A stretch of DNA of 64,000 nucleotides from Cloacibacterium normanense (GTDB lineage Bacteria; Bacteroidota; Bacteroidia; Flavobacteriales; Weeksellaceae): NCBI RefSeq assembly GCF_003860565.1, contig NZ_CP034157.1, forward strand, positions 2,294,001 through 2,358,000, in the 5' to 3' direction. How positions within the stretch are numbered: the first letter of the stretch is position 1; each line of letters opens with the position of its first letter. Made by a program: the position numbers and the translations under genes. This document shows, in pieces, positions 34,830-43,211 of the stretch. The notes below the pieces were generated by a model that was not told the DNA's origin, searched no databases, and saw only the letters and a program-made list of their open reading frames with translations.

Positions 34830-34902
34830 ATGAAAATCAATACATTCACTATGGCATTAGCAGGATTATTCCTTGCCTCGTGCTCATCACAAGTTATGAA
34901 AA
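34830..34902 (+). pseudogene. 5' fragment of the S9 prolyl oligopeptidase gene, cut by the IS
   Basis: ATG 34830 opens a lipoprotein signal sequence (MKINTFTMALAGLFLASCSS, lipobox LASC) that stops making sense after 24 codons, where the insertion sequence begins. Joining base 34902 to 36475, that is removing the element and one copy of the AAA duplication, restores one frame: SSQVMK then NSLNYPETKKV, a 704-aa protein. So this is the original N-terminus of the peptidase that continues at 36475-38516. Confidence 0.9.
34900..34902. repeat. Left target-site duplication (AAA)
   Basis: AAA here and at 36472-36474 flank the insertion sequence. Removing one copy is the only junction I found that keeps the interrupted frame intact. 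Confidence 0.75.
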
Positions 34903-34984
34903 TGTGTCGTCCTAAAATAACTATACAGGTTATTTAATAAATCCTATTTTAGTTATACAAATATAATTCTTAATCCTAAATTTA

Positions 34985-35887
34985 CTATACCATTGTTTTT
35001 TTATCATTAAATTTTTTATTGTATTTTTTCCATCTTTTCTTTAATTGTTCAGATTTTAGATGGGCTTGATGAGGGGTTAAATAATCACAACTTGCATGAG
35101 GCCTGAGTTGGTTATATGACAAAATGCTTGCATTCACCTGTCTCTTCGTTTGTTCAAAACCTAATGCGCTTGTATAAAGATTAAATTCTTTCTTTATAAT
35201 GCCATTTACTCTTTCTGCTAATGCGTTTTCATAAGGATTACCATTTTCTGTCATACTGATGGCAATATTATTTTTTAATAATAAATCTACATAATTCTGG
35301 GAACAGTATTGCGAACCTCTATCGGAATGATGTATGAGAGGATGATGATACAATCGATTATGAAGTGCCATTTTCAAAGCATCAATACATCCTTCTGCCG
35401 ATAGGTCTTGACGAAAACTGTAGCCCATAATTTTTCGAGAATAGGCATCGGTAATTAAACTCAAATAGCCCCATTGATGGGTTAATCGGATATAGGTAAT
35501 ATCACTTACCCATACTTGTTCTGGCCGATTTATGACCATTCCTTTGATGAGATTACTGTATTTTCGCATCCAATGTCTTGAATCTGTTGTTATGACTTTA
35601 CGTTTCCGTTTTCTAATCAACAATTGATGCGCTGCCAATAAATCAAATAAATAGTCTCTGCCAAAACTGATGGCATGAGATTTTAGTTGATTTTGAAGCA
35701 TATAGTGTAGTTTACGGGTCCCTACTTGTGGCAGATCCCGACGAATAGTACGAACTTCTTGAAGGATTATGTCTTCTTTTATCAGACTGTTTTCTTTTCG
35801 CCAAAGCCCATCGTAATAGGCATGTCTTGTTTTGCCAAACAATCTACACAAGAACCCTATTCCCAATTTAGGATAGAATTCTTTCAT
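34985..35887 (-). CDS. IS3-family transposase OrfB
   Basis: 300 aa integrase-type catalytic protein. An N-terminal HTH_21-like region (KLGIGFLCRLFGKTRHAYYDG) is followed by the DDE core: VWVSDITYIRL (D), IHHSDRGSQYCS (D) and NGNPYENALAERVNGIIKKE (E). It can start at its own ATG (35885-35887), 2 nt after the orfA stop, or be made as an OrfAB fusion by -1 frameshifting at the slippery site 35911-35917. Together with OrfA it cuts and joins the element ends. Confidence 0.93.
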   Translation of the reverse strand: MKEFYPKLGIGFLCRLFGKTRHAYYDGLWRKENSLIKEDIILQEVRTIRRDLPQVGTRKLHYMLQNQLKSHAISFGRDYLFDLLAAHQLLIRKRKRKVITTDSRHWMRKYSNLIKGMVINRPEQVWVSDITYIRLTHQWGYLSLITDAYSRKIMGYSFRQDLSAEGCIDALKMALHNRLYHHPLIHHSDRGSQYCSQNYVDLLLKNNIAISMTENGNPYENALAERVNGIIKKEFNLYTSALGFEQTKRQVNASILSYNQLRPHASCDYLTPHQAHLKSEQLKKRWKKYNKKFNDKKTMV

Positions 35888-35889
35888 TG

Positions 35890-36432
35890 TTATGACTGCT
35901 TGGCACCAGACTTTTTTCTAATATCTATTTTGAGCTGTTCTTCGGCTACATCAATAAGCGTATTGAGGGCTTTAATTTTAAGCTCCGCTTCTTTTAATGC
36001 TTTCTCCAAAGACTCTTTTTCTGGTTCTTTCCTAGGTGTGGTTTTATTTCCCATTATAGAACTATTTCCAATACAAAGTTCGACTTTTTCTGATTTGTAC
36101 TGTGTTATCCAATTACGAATTACTTTGTCTGTCTTTATGTTATAGGCTATCTTGGCTTCTTGTATCGTTAATAGACCTTGTTCTATCGCTGTAACTATTG
36201 TACGTTTTTCTAGTCCTGTGTACGTTCGACGTTTCAAATTTTCTAGGTAGTTAGGCGAACCAAAATCTCGCATCCAACTATCTAAGGTGGATTGGCCTAA
36301 ATTATAGAGCCGAATCGCCTCCTTTCTCGGTAATCCTGATTCTACCTCTTGAACAATTTGTTTTTTTAATCGTTTGTCGTAATGACTCTGTTTACTCTCG
36401 CGAGCTAAAAATCTCTCTTCTTTTGATTGCAT
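35890..36432 (-). CDS. IS3-family transposase OrfA
   Basis: 180 aa helix-turn-helix DNA-binding subunit with two HTH-type repeats (EAIRLYNLGQSTLDSWMRDFG and EAKIAYNIKTDKVIRNWITQYK) and a C-terminal leucine-zipper-like coil (SLEKALKEAELKIKALNTLIDVAEEQL). It recognises the element ends. The heptamer A AAA AAG near its stop is in the right phase for -1 frameshifting into orfB. The start lies about 40 bp inside the element end, so the promoter must overlap the inverted repeat or use flanking DNA. Confidence 0.92.
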   Translation of the reverse strand: MQSKEERFLARESKQSHYDKRLKKQIVQEVESGLPRKEAIRLYNLGQSTLDSWMRDFGSPNYLENLKRRTYTGLEKRTIVTAIEQGLLTIQEAKIAYNIKTDKVIRNWITQYKSEKVELCIGNSSIMGNKTTPRKEPEKESLEKALKEAELKIKALNTLIDVAEEQLKIDIRKKSGAKQS

Positions 36433-38516
36433 ATACTCTATTTTTGTGTATAGCTATTTCAGGACAAGACAAAAATTCATTGAACTATCCTGAAACCAAA
36501 AAAGTAGAACATACGGACGAATATTTTGGGACTAAAGTAGCAGATCCTTATCGTTGGTTAGAAGACGATCGTGCTGAAGATACTAAAGATTGGGTTCAGC
36601 GTGAAGTGGCTTTTACACAAAATTATCTTAATCAAATTCCGTTTCGTGAAGAAATTCGTGCACAGTTAAAAAACATTTGGAACTACGAGAAAATTTCTGC
36701 TCCATTTAAAGAAGGAGACTACACCTATTTCTACAAAAATGACGGCTTACAAGCACAATCTGTACTCTACAGAACAGATAAAAATGGCAACACCGAAGTT
36801 TTCCTTGACCCGAATAAATTTTCAGAAAAAGGAACTACTTCTATGTCTGGCTTGTCTTTTAACAAAAAAGGAACGCTTGCTGCCTACAATATTTCTGAAG
36901 GAGGAAGTGATTGGCAAAAAATTGTCATCATCAATGCAATTACCAAACAAAAAATAGACGAAACCATTACCGATGTTAAATTCTCTGGCGCTTCTTGGTT
37001 GGGAGACGAAGGTTTTTTCTACTCTAGTTACGGAAAAGTACAAGGTTCAGAACTTTCTGTAAAAACAGACATGCACAAAGTTTATTTCCATAAATTAGGA
37101 ACCAAGCAATCCGAAGACAAACATATCATCGGAGATGAAAATTTCAAACGCAGATACATGAACATTGGCGTTTCAGACGACGAAAGATTTTTGATTCTAA
37201 GTGCTGCAACTGCAACCAACGGAAATGAATTGTACGTGAAAGACCTTAAAAACAATACCGATTGGATTGCTATTCAAAAAGGATATGATTACAATACCGA
37301 TGTTTTAGACACCAAAGGAGATTTTATCTACATCATGACCGATAAAAATGCTCCAAACATGAAATTGCAGAAATTTGACATTAAAAACCCTTCTGTTTGG
37401 ACAGACGTTATTCCAGAAACTGAAAACGTGTTAAGCGCTTCAACTGGTGGTGGTTATATCTTCGCAAAATACATGAAAGATGCTGTCTCTTACATGAAAC
37501 AGTTCGATTACAACGGTAAATTAATCAGAGAAATCACTCTTCCTGGAATTGGAACCGCTTCTAATATTGGTGGTAAAGAAACTGCAAAAGAATTGTATTA
37601 CTCTTTCAGCAATTATATCACGCCGGGAACTACTTATAAATTTAATGTAGAAACTGGAACTTCTGAAATTTACCAAAAACCAAACGTAAAATTCAATCCA
37701 GAAGATTATGTTTCTGAGCAAGTATTTTTCACTTCAAAAGATGGAACAAAAGTGCCGATGATGATTTCTTATAAAAAAGGACTTAAACTAAACGGTAAAA
37801 ATCCAACTATTTTATATGGTTACGGCGGTTTCAATATTTCTGTAACCCCAAATTTCTCCGTAGTGAATGCAATCTGGATGGAAAACGGCGGAATTTATGC
37901 CGTTCCGAATCTTAGAGGAGGCGGTGAATACGGCAAAAAATGGCATGTTGCAGGAACACAAATGCAAAAGAAAAACGTTTTTGAAGATTTTATAGCTGCA
38001 GGTGAATATTTACAGAAAAACGGTTACACTTCGCCAGAATTTATGGCACTTTCTGGCCGTTCAAACGGTGGTTTATTAGTTGGCGCAACCATGACGATGA
38101 GACCTGACTTAGCGAAAGTAGCTTTTCCCGGAGTTGGTGTTCTTGATATGTTGAGATACAATAAATTTACTGCAGGAGCTGGTTGGTCATTCGATTACGG
38201 AACAGCGGAAGATTCAAAAGAAATGTTCGAATATTTGAAATCATACTCACCAGTTCACAATGTGAGAAAAGGCGTTTGTTATCCTTCTACGATGATTATC
38301 ACAAGTGATCATGATGATAGAGTAGTTCCGGCGCACTCTTTTAAATTCGGGGCAGAATTACAAGAAAAACAAAGTTGTAACAACCCTGCTTTAATCAGAA
38401 TCGAAGTAAATGCAGGACATGGAGCTGGTAGAAGTACAGACCAAGTCATCGGAGAAAACACAGATTTGATGAGTTTTGCACTCTATGAAATGGGAATTAA
38501 AGAATTGAAAAAATAA
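36423..38516 (+). CDS. S9A prolyl oligopeptidase, N-terminus replaced by IS sequence
   Basis: From residue 18 on this is a normal prolyl oligopeptidase: YPETKKVEHTDEYFGTKVADPYRWLEDDR, seven-bladed propeller, then the alpha/beta hydrolase domain with the nucleophile in ALSGRSNGGLLVGA, Asp in SDHDDRVVP and His in NAGHGAGRS. It cuts short peptides after proline. The first 17 residues are read from the IS terminal repeat, starting at TTG 36423 (IAYTLFLCIAISGQ), a hydrophobic stretch that could mimic a signal peptide. The original signal sequence is at 34830-34902. Whether the hybrid is expressed is unknown. Confidence 0.85.
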   Translation: MIAYTLFLCIAISGQDKNSLNYPETKKVEHTDEYFGTKVADPYRWLEDDRAEDTKDWVQREVAFTQNYLNQIPFREEIRAQLKNIWNYEKISAPFKEGDYTYFYKNDGLQAQSVLYRTDKNGNTEVFLDPNKFSEKGTTSMSGLSFNKKGTLAAYNISEGGSDWQKIVIINAITKQKIDETITDVKFSGASWLGDEGFFYSSYGKVQGSELSVKTDMHKVYFHKLGTKQSEDKHIIGDENFKRRYMNIGVSDDERFLILSAATATNGNELYVKDLKNNTDWIAIQKGYDYNTDVLDTKGDFIYIMTDKNAPNMKLQKFDIKNPSVWTDVIPETENVLSASTGGGYIFAKYMKDAVSYMKQFDYNGKLIREITLPGIGTASNIGGKETAKELYYSFSNYITPGTTYKFNVETGTSEIYQKPNVKFNPEDYVSEQVFFTSKDGTKVPMMISYKKGLKLNGKNPTILYGYGGFNISVTPNFSVVNAIWMENGGIYAVPNLRGGGEYGKKWHVAGTQMQKKNVFEDFIAAGEYLQKNGYTSPEFMALSGRSNGGLLVGATMTMRPDLAKVAFPGVGVLDMLRYNKFTAGAGWSFDYGTAEDSKEMFEYLKSYSPVHNVRKGVCYPSTMIITSDHDDRVVPAHSFKFGAELQEKQSCNNPALIRIEVNAGHGAGRSTDQVIGENTDLMSFALYEMGIKELKK
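36472..36474. repeat. Right target-site duplication (AAA)
   Basis: Partner of 34900-34902. A run of A's continues for one base, so the exact phase rests on restoring the peptidase frame. Confidence 0.7.
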
Positions 38517-38536
38517 TTACTAATCTATCATAAATC

Positions 38537-38561
38537 AAACCGCAGAAATTTCTGCGGTTTA
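38537..38561. terminator. Bidirectional terminator
   Basis: The perfect palindrome AAACCGCAGAAATTTCTGCGGTTT at 38537-38560, written here as arms AAACCGCAGAAA and TTTCTGCGGTTT, lies between convergent genes and covers the stop codon of the AsmA-like gene. Confidence 0.8.
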
Positions 38562-40676
38562 TTTTTTGAATAAATTTTTAAAAAATCCTTTTTCTTTTTT
38601 AGGCTTTTCTTTTTGATCTACAGAATTTTGCAAGCCTAAATTTTGCTTTACCTGTTTTACCGTTTTCTCAGTTTTTTCTACATTTTTACCCACCAAAGTT
38701 TTCTTCAAACCTTCTTCTACTCCTCTCCAAAGCAAATTAAAAAATGATTTCGTAGGATTTCTAGTGGTGTGAACTACTACATTTTCTGTTTCGGATTTAG
38801 AATTGGTTCGGACGATTAAATTTGTAACGGCACTCATCAATTTCTTCTCTTTTTTTGTTTTTTCATCTAAAACTTTCACTTTCACATTTTCATGTTTCAT
38901 CGTGTAATTTCCAGAAATTTCATTTCTGTTTCCTTTGAAATTAAATCGCAGTTCGTGAATATTCCCTTCTACTTTTTTATGAGAATAGGGCGTAACAAAA
39001 GCGTTAATACTTTCGGCTGGTAAATCATTAATTTGCCCTGAAATCGAAAAGTCATCCTGAAGATTTGCCGTATCAAAACTCCAGTTTACTTTCATAGGCG
39101 CTACATTCATAAATTGTGTGTGAATTTTAATCGGAACAACCGTTTTTTTGAAACCTTTATTTGAATTAAGATTCTGTGCATTTAAATTAAATTGGCTGAA
39201 AGTTAGTTTCCCAGGTTTATTTCCATTCGGTAAATCCTCTTCATAAATTAAATTTGAATTTCTGATGTTCAAATTTTTCACCAAAAGAGGAAATTTTATG
39301 GAACGGAGCAATTCACTGTAAAGTTTTTTCCTAGTCAAATCATCTTTAGGACTTTTACTTCTATAAATTTGAACTTGCAAATTGTTAATCAACACATTAC
39401 CAATATTAATTTTCGGTTGACTATCTTTTAATTTCCAATGAAAATCAGTAATTCTCGTTTGTGCAATTTTCACATTATACCAATCTTTTTCGGTAGAAAT
39501 TTTGGAAGTAAACTGCGTTTTAGTAAACTTGGGTTGCAAATGTAATCCTCTTAAATCCATAGAATTTTTCTGAAAATCAGCATTCTTAATGAAAAACTGA
39601 TAGAATTTTCCAGCATCTAAAAAAATATTTCTTCCCGAAATTTGGTAATTTTTATACTGAAAAGGCAATTCGTTTTTGGGATTTTTTTCATCTAAAACCA
39701 ATTGTTCAAAATGTGCATTCACATTGTCTACGGAAAATTTGTTTTGTCCGTTTTTGATAATATTTGCTTTTCCATTTTCAAAGAAAACATTTTGTAATTC
39801 AACAATATAAATAAAAGGTTTATTTTTGTTTTTATTCTGATTTTCAGAAGAATACACCGTTAAATGAGGCTCAGAAAACCGAACTTCAGACAAACTAATC
39901 TTGTTCTTTTTCAGCACAATATCTTTGAATTTCATTTTTTGAGAAGAAATATCAAGAAGTGATTTTCTAGGGAATTTTCTTGAAAATTCAGAAAAATTCA
40001 TCAAAGGTTTCATTGAAAAATCTGTAACAGACATTTGTCCATTTTCTGTATTAATTTCGGCAGCTGAAATGTGATACACTTCATCTGGATAAAAATGAAA
40101 TGCTTTACTTTTTATAGAATATTGATCAAAAACTATTGGCAATTTACGCGTAACATTTTTCTCTGTAAGTTTCAGATTTTCAACATTTAGACTTAAATTT
40201 TCAATTGACAAAAATTTACTTTTATCAAATCTTAAGATTTCAACATTTCCGTCTTTAATGATCAAATTTTTAGTAATCAAAGGTTGCTTATTGTTCTTAT
40301 GAGCATCTTGATTTTCTGGCAGAATAATCTGAAGATTTGGGCGAAAAAGCTTTACATATTTAGCATTGATTTTCTTATTTAGAATGGCATCATAAATCCC
40401 AAGATTTGAAATAAAAAGAGAATCTATAGTTCCGTTAAGCTGTAAAACGTTTTGATTATCTATATGTTTTGGAGTAATTTTAACTTTACTTGCAGAAATA
40501 TTTCCGCTTACAAATTCTATGTTTAAATTCTGATAATGAATATGATACGGAGATTTATTTTCGATGTACTGCGGCAAATGATGCCGCAACCAATAATGGA
40601 AATACAGATTTGCCGAAACCAAAAGCACAGCAAACCCAAAAATAACGGAAAATAGAATTCGTAAAGCTCTCTTCAT
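38559..40676 (-). CDS. AsmA-like (DUF748-type) envelope protein
   Basis: 705 aa. One N-terminal membrane anchor (about 5-25, LRILFSVIFGFAVLLVSANLYF) precedes a long beta-strand-rich periplasmic body with repeating short strands, and a Lys-rich tail (KEKPKKEKGFFKNLFKK). The layout fits AsmA/TamB-type proteins (DUF748), which bridge the periplasm and are thought to move phospholipids to the outer membrane. The tail carries a short amphipathic end. A role in outer-membrane lipid balance is inferred. Confidence 0.75.
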   Translation of the reverse strand: MKRALRILFSVIFGFAVLLVSANLYFHYWLRHHLPQYIENKSPYHIHYQNLNIEFVSGNISASKVKITPKHIDNQNVLQLNGTIDSLFISNLGIYDAILNKKINAKYVKLFRPNLQIILPENQDAHKNNKQPLITKNLIIKDGNVEILRFDKSKFLSIENLSLNVENLKLTEKNVTRKLPIVFDQYSIKSKAFHFYPDEVYHISAAEINTENGQMSVTDFSMKPLMNFSEFSRKFPRKSLLDISSQKMKFKDIVLKKNKISLSEVRFSEPHLTVYSSENQNKNKNKPFIYIVELQNVFFENGKANIIKNGQNKFSVDNVNAHFEQLVLDEKNPKNELPFQYKNYQISGRNIFLDAGKFYQFFIKNADFQKNSMDLRGLHLQPKFTKTQFTSKISTEKDWYNVKIAQTRITDFHWKLKDSQPKINIGNVLINNLQVQIYRSKSPKDDLTRKKLYSELLRSIKFPLLVKNLNIRNSNLIYEEDLPNGNKPGKLTFSQFNLNAQNLNSNKGFKKTVVPIKIHTQFMNVAPMKVNWSFDTANLQDDFSISGQINDLPAESINAFVTPYSHKKVEGNIHELRFNFKGNRNEISGNYTMKHENVKVKVLDEKTKKEKKLMSAVTNLIVRTNSKSETENVVVHTTRNPTKSFFNLLWRGVEEGLKKTLVGKNVEKTEKTVKQVKQNLGLQNSVDQKEKPKKEKGFFKNLFKK

Positions 40677-40763
40677 AGAGCAAAAGTATTTGGTTATTAG
40701 CTATTTGGGTTACAAGATTACAGCATTTTCTTGTTTTATTTTAAGTTTTATAATTCAGTTATA

Positions 40764-41558
40764 TTATTGAATATCAAGTTCAATCACATAACCTTCGTGG
40801 CTTCTCACATTGATAAAATCTCCTTCATTGAAATACAAATACTGTCCTTTAATTCCTTTTAAAACCCCTTCAAACTCTGGTTTAGAATCTAGTGTGAATG
40901 AATTAATTTTCGCAGGTGCTTCATACGGAAAGTCTAAACGCACCATTTCTTGACCATCAATCGCAAAATTTTTAAAATCTTTAGGAAAAAGTTCTGCAAT
41001 CTTGTTGCGAAAATCCAATAAATCTACATCGCTTTCTCTGTCGTCTTGAAGCATTTTTCTCCAATTGGTTTTATCTGCTATATGTTTTTTGAGCTCTACT
41101 TCTATCATTCCCGCTTCATAGCGGTTTTCAGTTTTTGCAATCGGCAAGGCAAAAGTCGCTCCTTGATCAATCCAACGTGTAGGAACTTGACTTTCACGAG
41201 TTACCCCAACTTTTACATCACCTGTGTATGCCAAATAAACAATGTGCGGCTGCAATTGTATCTCTTTTTCTATTTCTAAATCACGCTCTTCAATGCCGAG
41301 ATGCGCTGTAGAAAGTTCTGGCTTCAAAATCGTATCACTTGCATAAGGACTTTCGAAAAAACATTTTTTACAAAATCCCATTCTATAGATTTTTTCATCT
41401 TTACCACATTCTACACACTGATAACCAACATGTTTTATGTTGAAATTTTTACCAAATAGCTGATTCATAGAAATTAAATCTCCTGAAAGATTGAGGTAAT
41501 ACTGAATTGGATTTCCGAGAACGGAAGACATTTTAAGAATTTGTCCTTTAAATTGCAT
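40764..41558 (-). CDS. DUF2797 family protein with zinc-ribbon
   Basis: 264 aa cytosolic protein. Two CxxC pairs (YQCVECG near 48-54 and MGFCKKCFF near 65-71) probably bind zinc. HIVYLAYTGDVKVGVTRESQVPTRWIDQGATFALPIAKTENRYEAGMIEVELK is the DUF2797 core, which resembles a GIY-YIG-like fold in part. No function is assigned to this family. It faces the divergent epimerase gene with 178 bp in between that holds a structured repeat. Confidence 0.85.
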   Translation of the reverse strand: MQFKGQILKMSSVLGNPIQYYLNLSGDLISMNQLFGKNFNIKHVGYQCVECGKDEKIYRMGFCKKCFFESPYASDTILKPELSTAHLGIEERDLEIEKEIQLQPHIVYLAYTGDVKVGVTRESQVPTRWIDQGATFALPIAKTENRYEAGMIEVELKKHIADKTNWRKMLQDDRESDVDLLDFRNKIAELFPKDFKNFAIDGQEMVRLDFPYEAPAKINSFTLDSKPEFEGVLKGIKGQYLYFNEGDFINVRSHEGYVIELDIQ

Positions 41559-41604
41559 TGCGAAAAATTTTGAGTAAAAATAAGGAAAAAGATATTAAAT
41601 GTTT

Positions 41605-41659
41605 CGCTGATTTTATTGATTGAGCATATTTATAAGGAATCAGCCTAATTTGCTCAATC
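41605..41659 (+). repeat. Dispersed intergenic repeat, copy 2, with interleaved arms
   Basis: The first 31 nt are about 80% identical to 16090-16120. Arms GCTGATT (41606-41612) and AATCAGC (41638-41644) interleave with GATTGAGCA (41618-41626) and TGCTCAATC (41651-41659), so an RNA from here could form a pseudoknot. Confidence 0.5.
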
Positions 41660-41736
41660 TGCACGAAAATTTATTTTATATTTGACCATAATCATTTCCA
41701 AATTCTTAAATTTGCTATTCTTTGTAAAACGCACAA

Positions 41737-42762
41737 ATGAATTATTTAGTAACAGGCGGTTCTGGATTTATTGGTTCACATTTGGTAGAACATTTGTTGA
41801 AAGATGGACATTTTGTCATTAACGTTGACAATTTTGATGATTTCTATGATTATCAGGTTAAAATCAAAAATACTCTAGAATCGGTTCAACAATCTACTGA
41901 TTTTGAATTTTCCGATAAAGAAAATGACATTAAAAAACTTGTAAATCAAACTAAATCAGAAAATTACATTCTTTACTATACCGACATTCGTGACAAAGAA
42001 GCTTTAGCTCAAATTTTTAAAAATCAGAAAATAGATGTTTTAGTTCATCTTGCAGCTTTGGCTGGAGTTCGTCCTTCTATAGAAAGACCTATAGATTATG
42101 AAGAAGTGAATATAAAAGGTACCATGCATCTTTGGGAATTGTGCAAAGAATTTGGCGTAAAGAAAAACGTAATCGCATCATCATCAAGTGTTTATGGCAA
42201 CAATGAGAAAATTCCCTTTTCTGAAACCGATAATGTAGACAGACCTATTTCGCCTTATGCTGCCACTAAAAAATGTACAGAAATTCTAGGTCATGTTTAT
42301 CATCATTTATACGGAATAGACATGATTTTCTTGAGATTTTTCACGGTTTTCGGTCCAAGACAAAGACCAGATTTAGCCATTCATAAATTCACAAAATTGA
42401 TTTCTGAAAACCAAGAAATTCCTTTCTACGGCGATGGTTCTACCGCTAGAGATTATACTTTTATAGAAGACATCATCGATGGCGTGGTAAAATCTGTAAA
42501 ATATGTAGAAGACCATCATAACATATACGAAACCATCAACTTAGGCGAAAGCGAAGTGGTAAATCTAAACGAAATGGTGACAGGAATAGAGCAAGAACTC
42601 GGAAAATCTGCCATCAAAAAAAATCTTCCAATGCAGCCTGGAGATGTAGAAAAAACCAACGCAGATATACAAAAAGCGAAAAACCTCATCAACTATTCCC
42701 CAAAAACAAAATACCAAAATGGCATAAAAATTTTTGTGGAATGGTTTTTGAGAAACAGATAA
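41737..42762 (+). CDS. NAD-dependent UDP-sugar epimerase (UDP-glucuronate 4-epimerase-like)
   Basis: 341 aa extended SDR. The Rossmann start is TGGSGFIGSHLVEHL, followed by AALAGVRPSIERP, SSSSVYGNNEKIPFSE, catalytic Y-x3-K in YAATKKCTE, RFFTVFGPRQRPDLAIHKF and the late ETINLGES. RQRPDLAI and the AGVR segment are typical of UDP-glucuronate 4-epimerases, which supply UDP-galacturonate for surface polysaccharide. GalE activity cannot be excluded. It stands alone, with a TAAATTTG box at 41707. Confidence 0.88.
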   Translation: MNYLVTGGSGFIGSHLVEHLLKDGHFVINVDNFDDFYDYQVKIKNTLESVQQSTDFEFSDKENDIKKLVNQTKSENYILYYTDIRDKEALAQIFKNQKIDVLVHLAALAGVRPSIERPIDYEEVNIKGTMHLWELCKEFGVKKNVIASSSSVYGNNEKIPFSETDNVDRPISPYAATKKCTEILGHVYHHLYGIDMIFLRFFTVFGPRQRPDLAIHKFTKLISENQEIPFYGDGSTARDYTFIEDIIDGVVKSVKYVEDHHNIYETINLGESEVVNLNEMVTGIEQELGKSAIKKNLPMQPGDVEKTNADIQKAKNLINYSPKTKYQNGIKIFVEWFLRNR

Positions 42763-42882
42763 AACAATTATATTAGAACATTATTAAAAATTAAGTTTAG
42801 ATTTTATAAATCTGTTGAAAATCAGATAGAAAAATTTTGAAATCTCACCTAATTTTATACTTTTGCAAAAAATTTAAATATT

Positions 42883-43104
42883 ATGTATTGGACATTAGAA
42901 TTAGCTTCATATTTAAGCGACGCACCTTGGCCGATGACTAAAGCAGAGCTTATCGATTATGCTATTAGAACAGGTGCACCAATGGAAGTAGTAGAAAATC
43001 TTCAAGCCATTGAAGACGAAGGAGAAATCTATGAAAGCATAGAAGAAGTCTGGAGTGATTATCCTACAGACGAAGACTTCCTCTGGAACGAAGACGAATA
43101 CTAA
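42883..43104 (+). CDS. DUF2795 family protein
   Basis: 73 aa, very acidic. It opens MYWTLELASYLSDAPWPMTKAELIDYAIRTGAP, the DUF2795 pattern, with an Asp/Glu-rich end (DYPTDEDFLWNEDEY). Small DUF2795 proteins are widespread in Bacteroidetes with no known function. The promoter TACTTTTG is at 42858. It lies just ahead of secA, but a T-rich stretch after CGGCAAT repeats (43110-43147) may end its transcript. Confidence 0.85.
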   Translation: MYWTLELASYLSDAPWPMTKAELIDYAIRTGAPMEVVENLQAIEDEGEIYESIEEVWSDYPTDEDFLWNEDEY

Positions 43105-43109
43105 AAAAT

Positions 43110-43136
43110 GCAGTCGGCTGTCGGCAATCGGCAATC
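43110..43136 (+). repeat. Short GTCGGC/AATCGGC tandem repeat
   Basis: GTCGGCT-GTCGGCA-ATCGGCA-ATCGGCT runs into seven T's. GC-rich against an AT-rich background. Confidence 0.5.
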
Positions 43137-43173
43137 GGCTTTTTTTTGAATTTTTATAAATTTAACGTTAATA

Positions 43174-43199
43174 TGGCTGAAGCATTATGCTACTAGCCA
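43174..43199 (+). promoter_or_regulatory. Hairpin in the secA leader
   Basis: TGGCT (43174-43178) pairs with AGCCA (43195-43199), and AGCAT (43181-43185) with ATGCT (43187-43191), in one nested hairpin ending 12 nt before the secA ATG. Confidence 0.45.
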
Positions 43200-43211
43200 A
43201 AAGCAATTATT

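Larger units (their letters stand above)
34903..36471 (-). mobile_element. IS3-family insertion sequence, 1,569 bp
   Basis: The ends are TG...CA with 25-bp terminal inverted repeats (34903-34927 and 36447-36471) that match at 21 positions (shared GTCCT, AAATA, CTATACA). It carries orfA and orfB in the usual overlapping-frame arrangement on the minus strand, and 3-bp AAA duplications flank it. Both reading frames are intact, the DDE residues are present and a slippery A6G lies at the orfA end, so it looks active and recent. It interrupts an S9 peptidase gene. Confidence 0.93.

Noticed and set aside
34886-36467. ACAAG or AAAAT as the target duplication of the IS
   Set aside because: ACAAG would leave about 17 extra bases on one end only, and AAAAT would break the peptidase frame. 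AAA fits the inverted repeats, TG...CA ends and the frame together.
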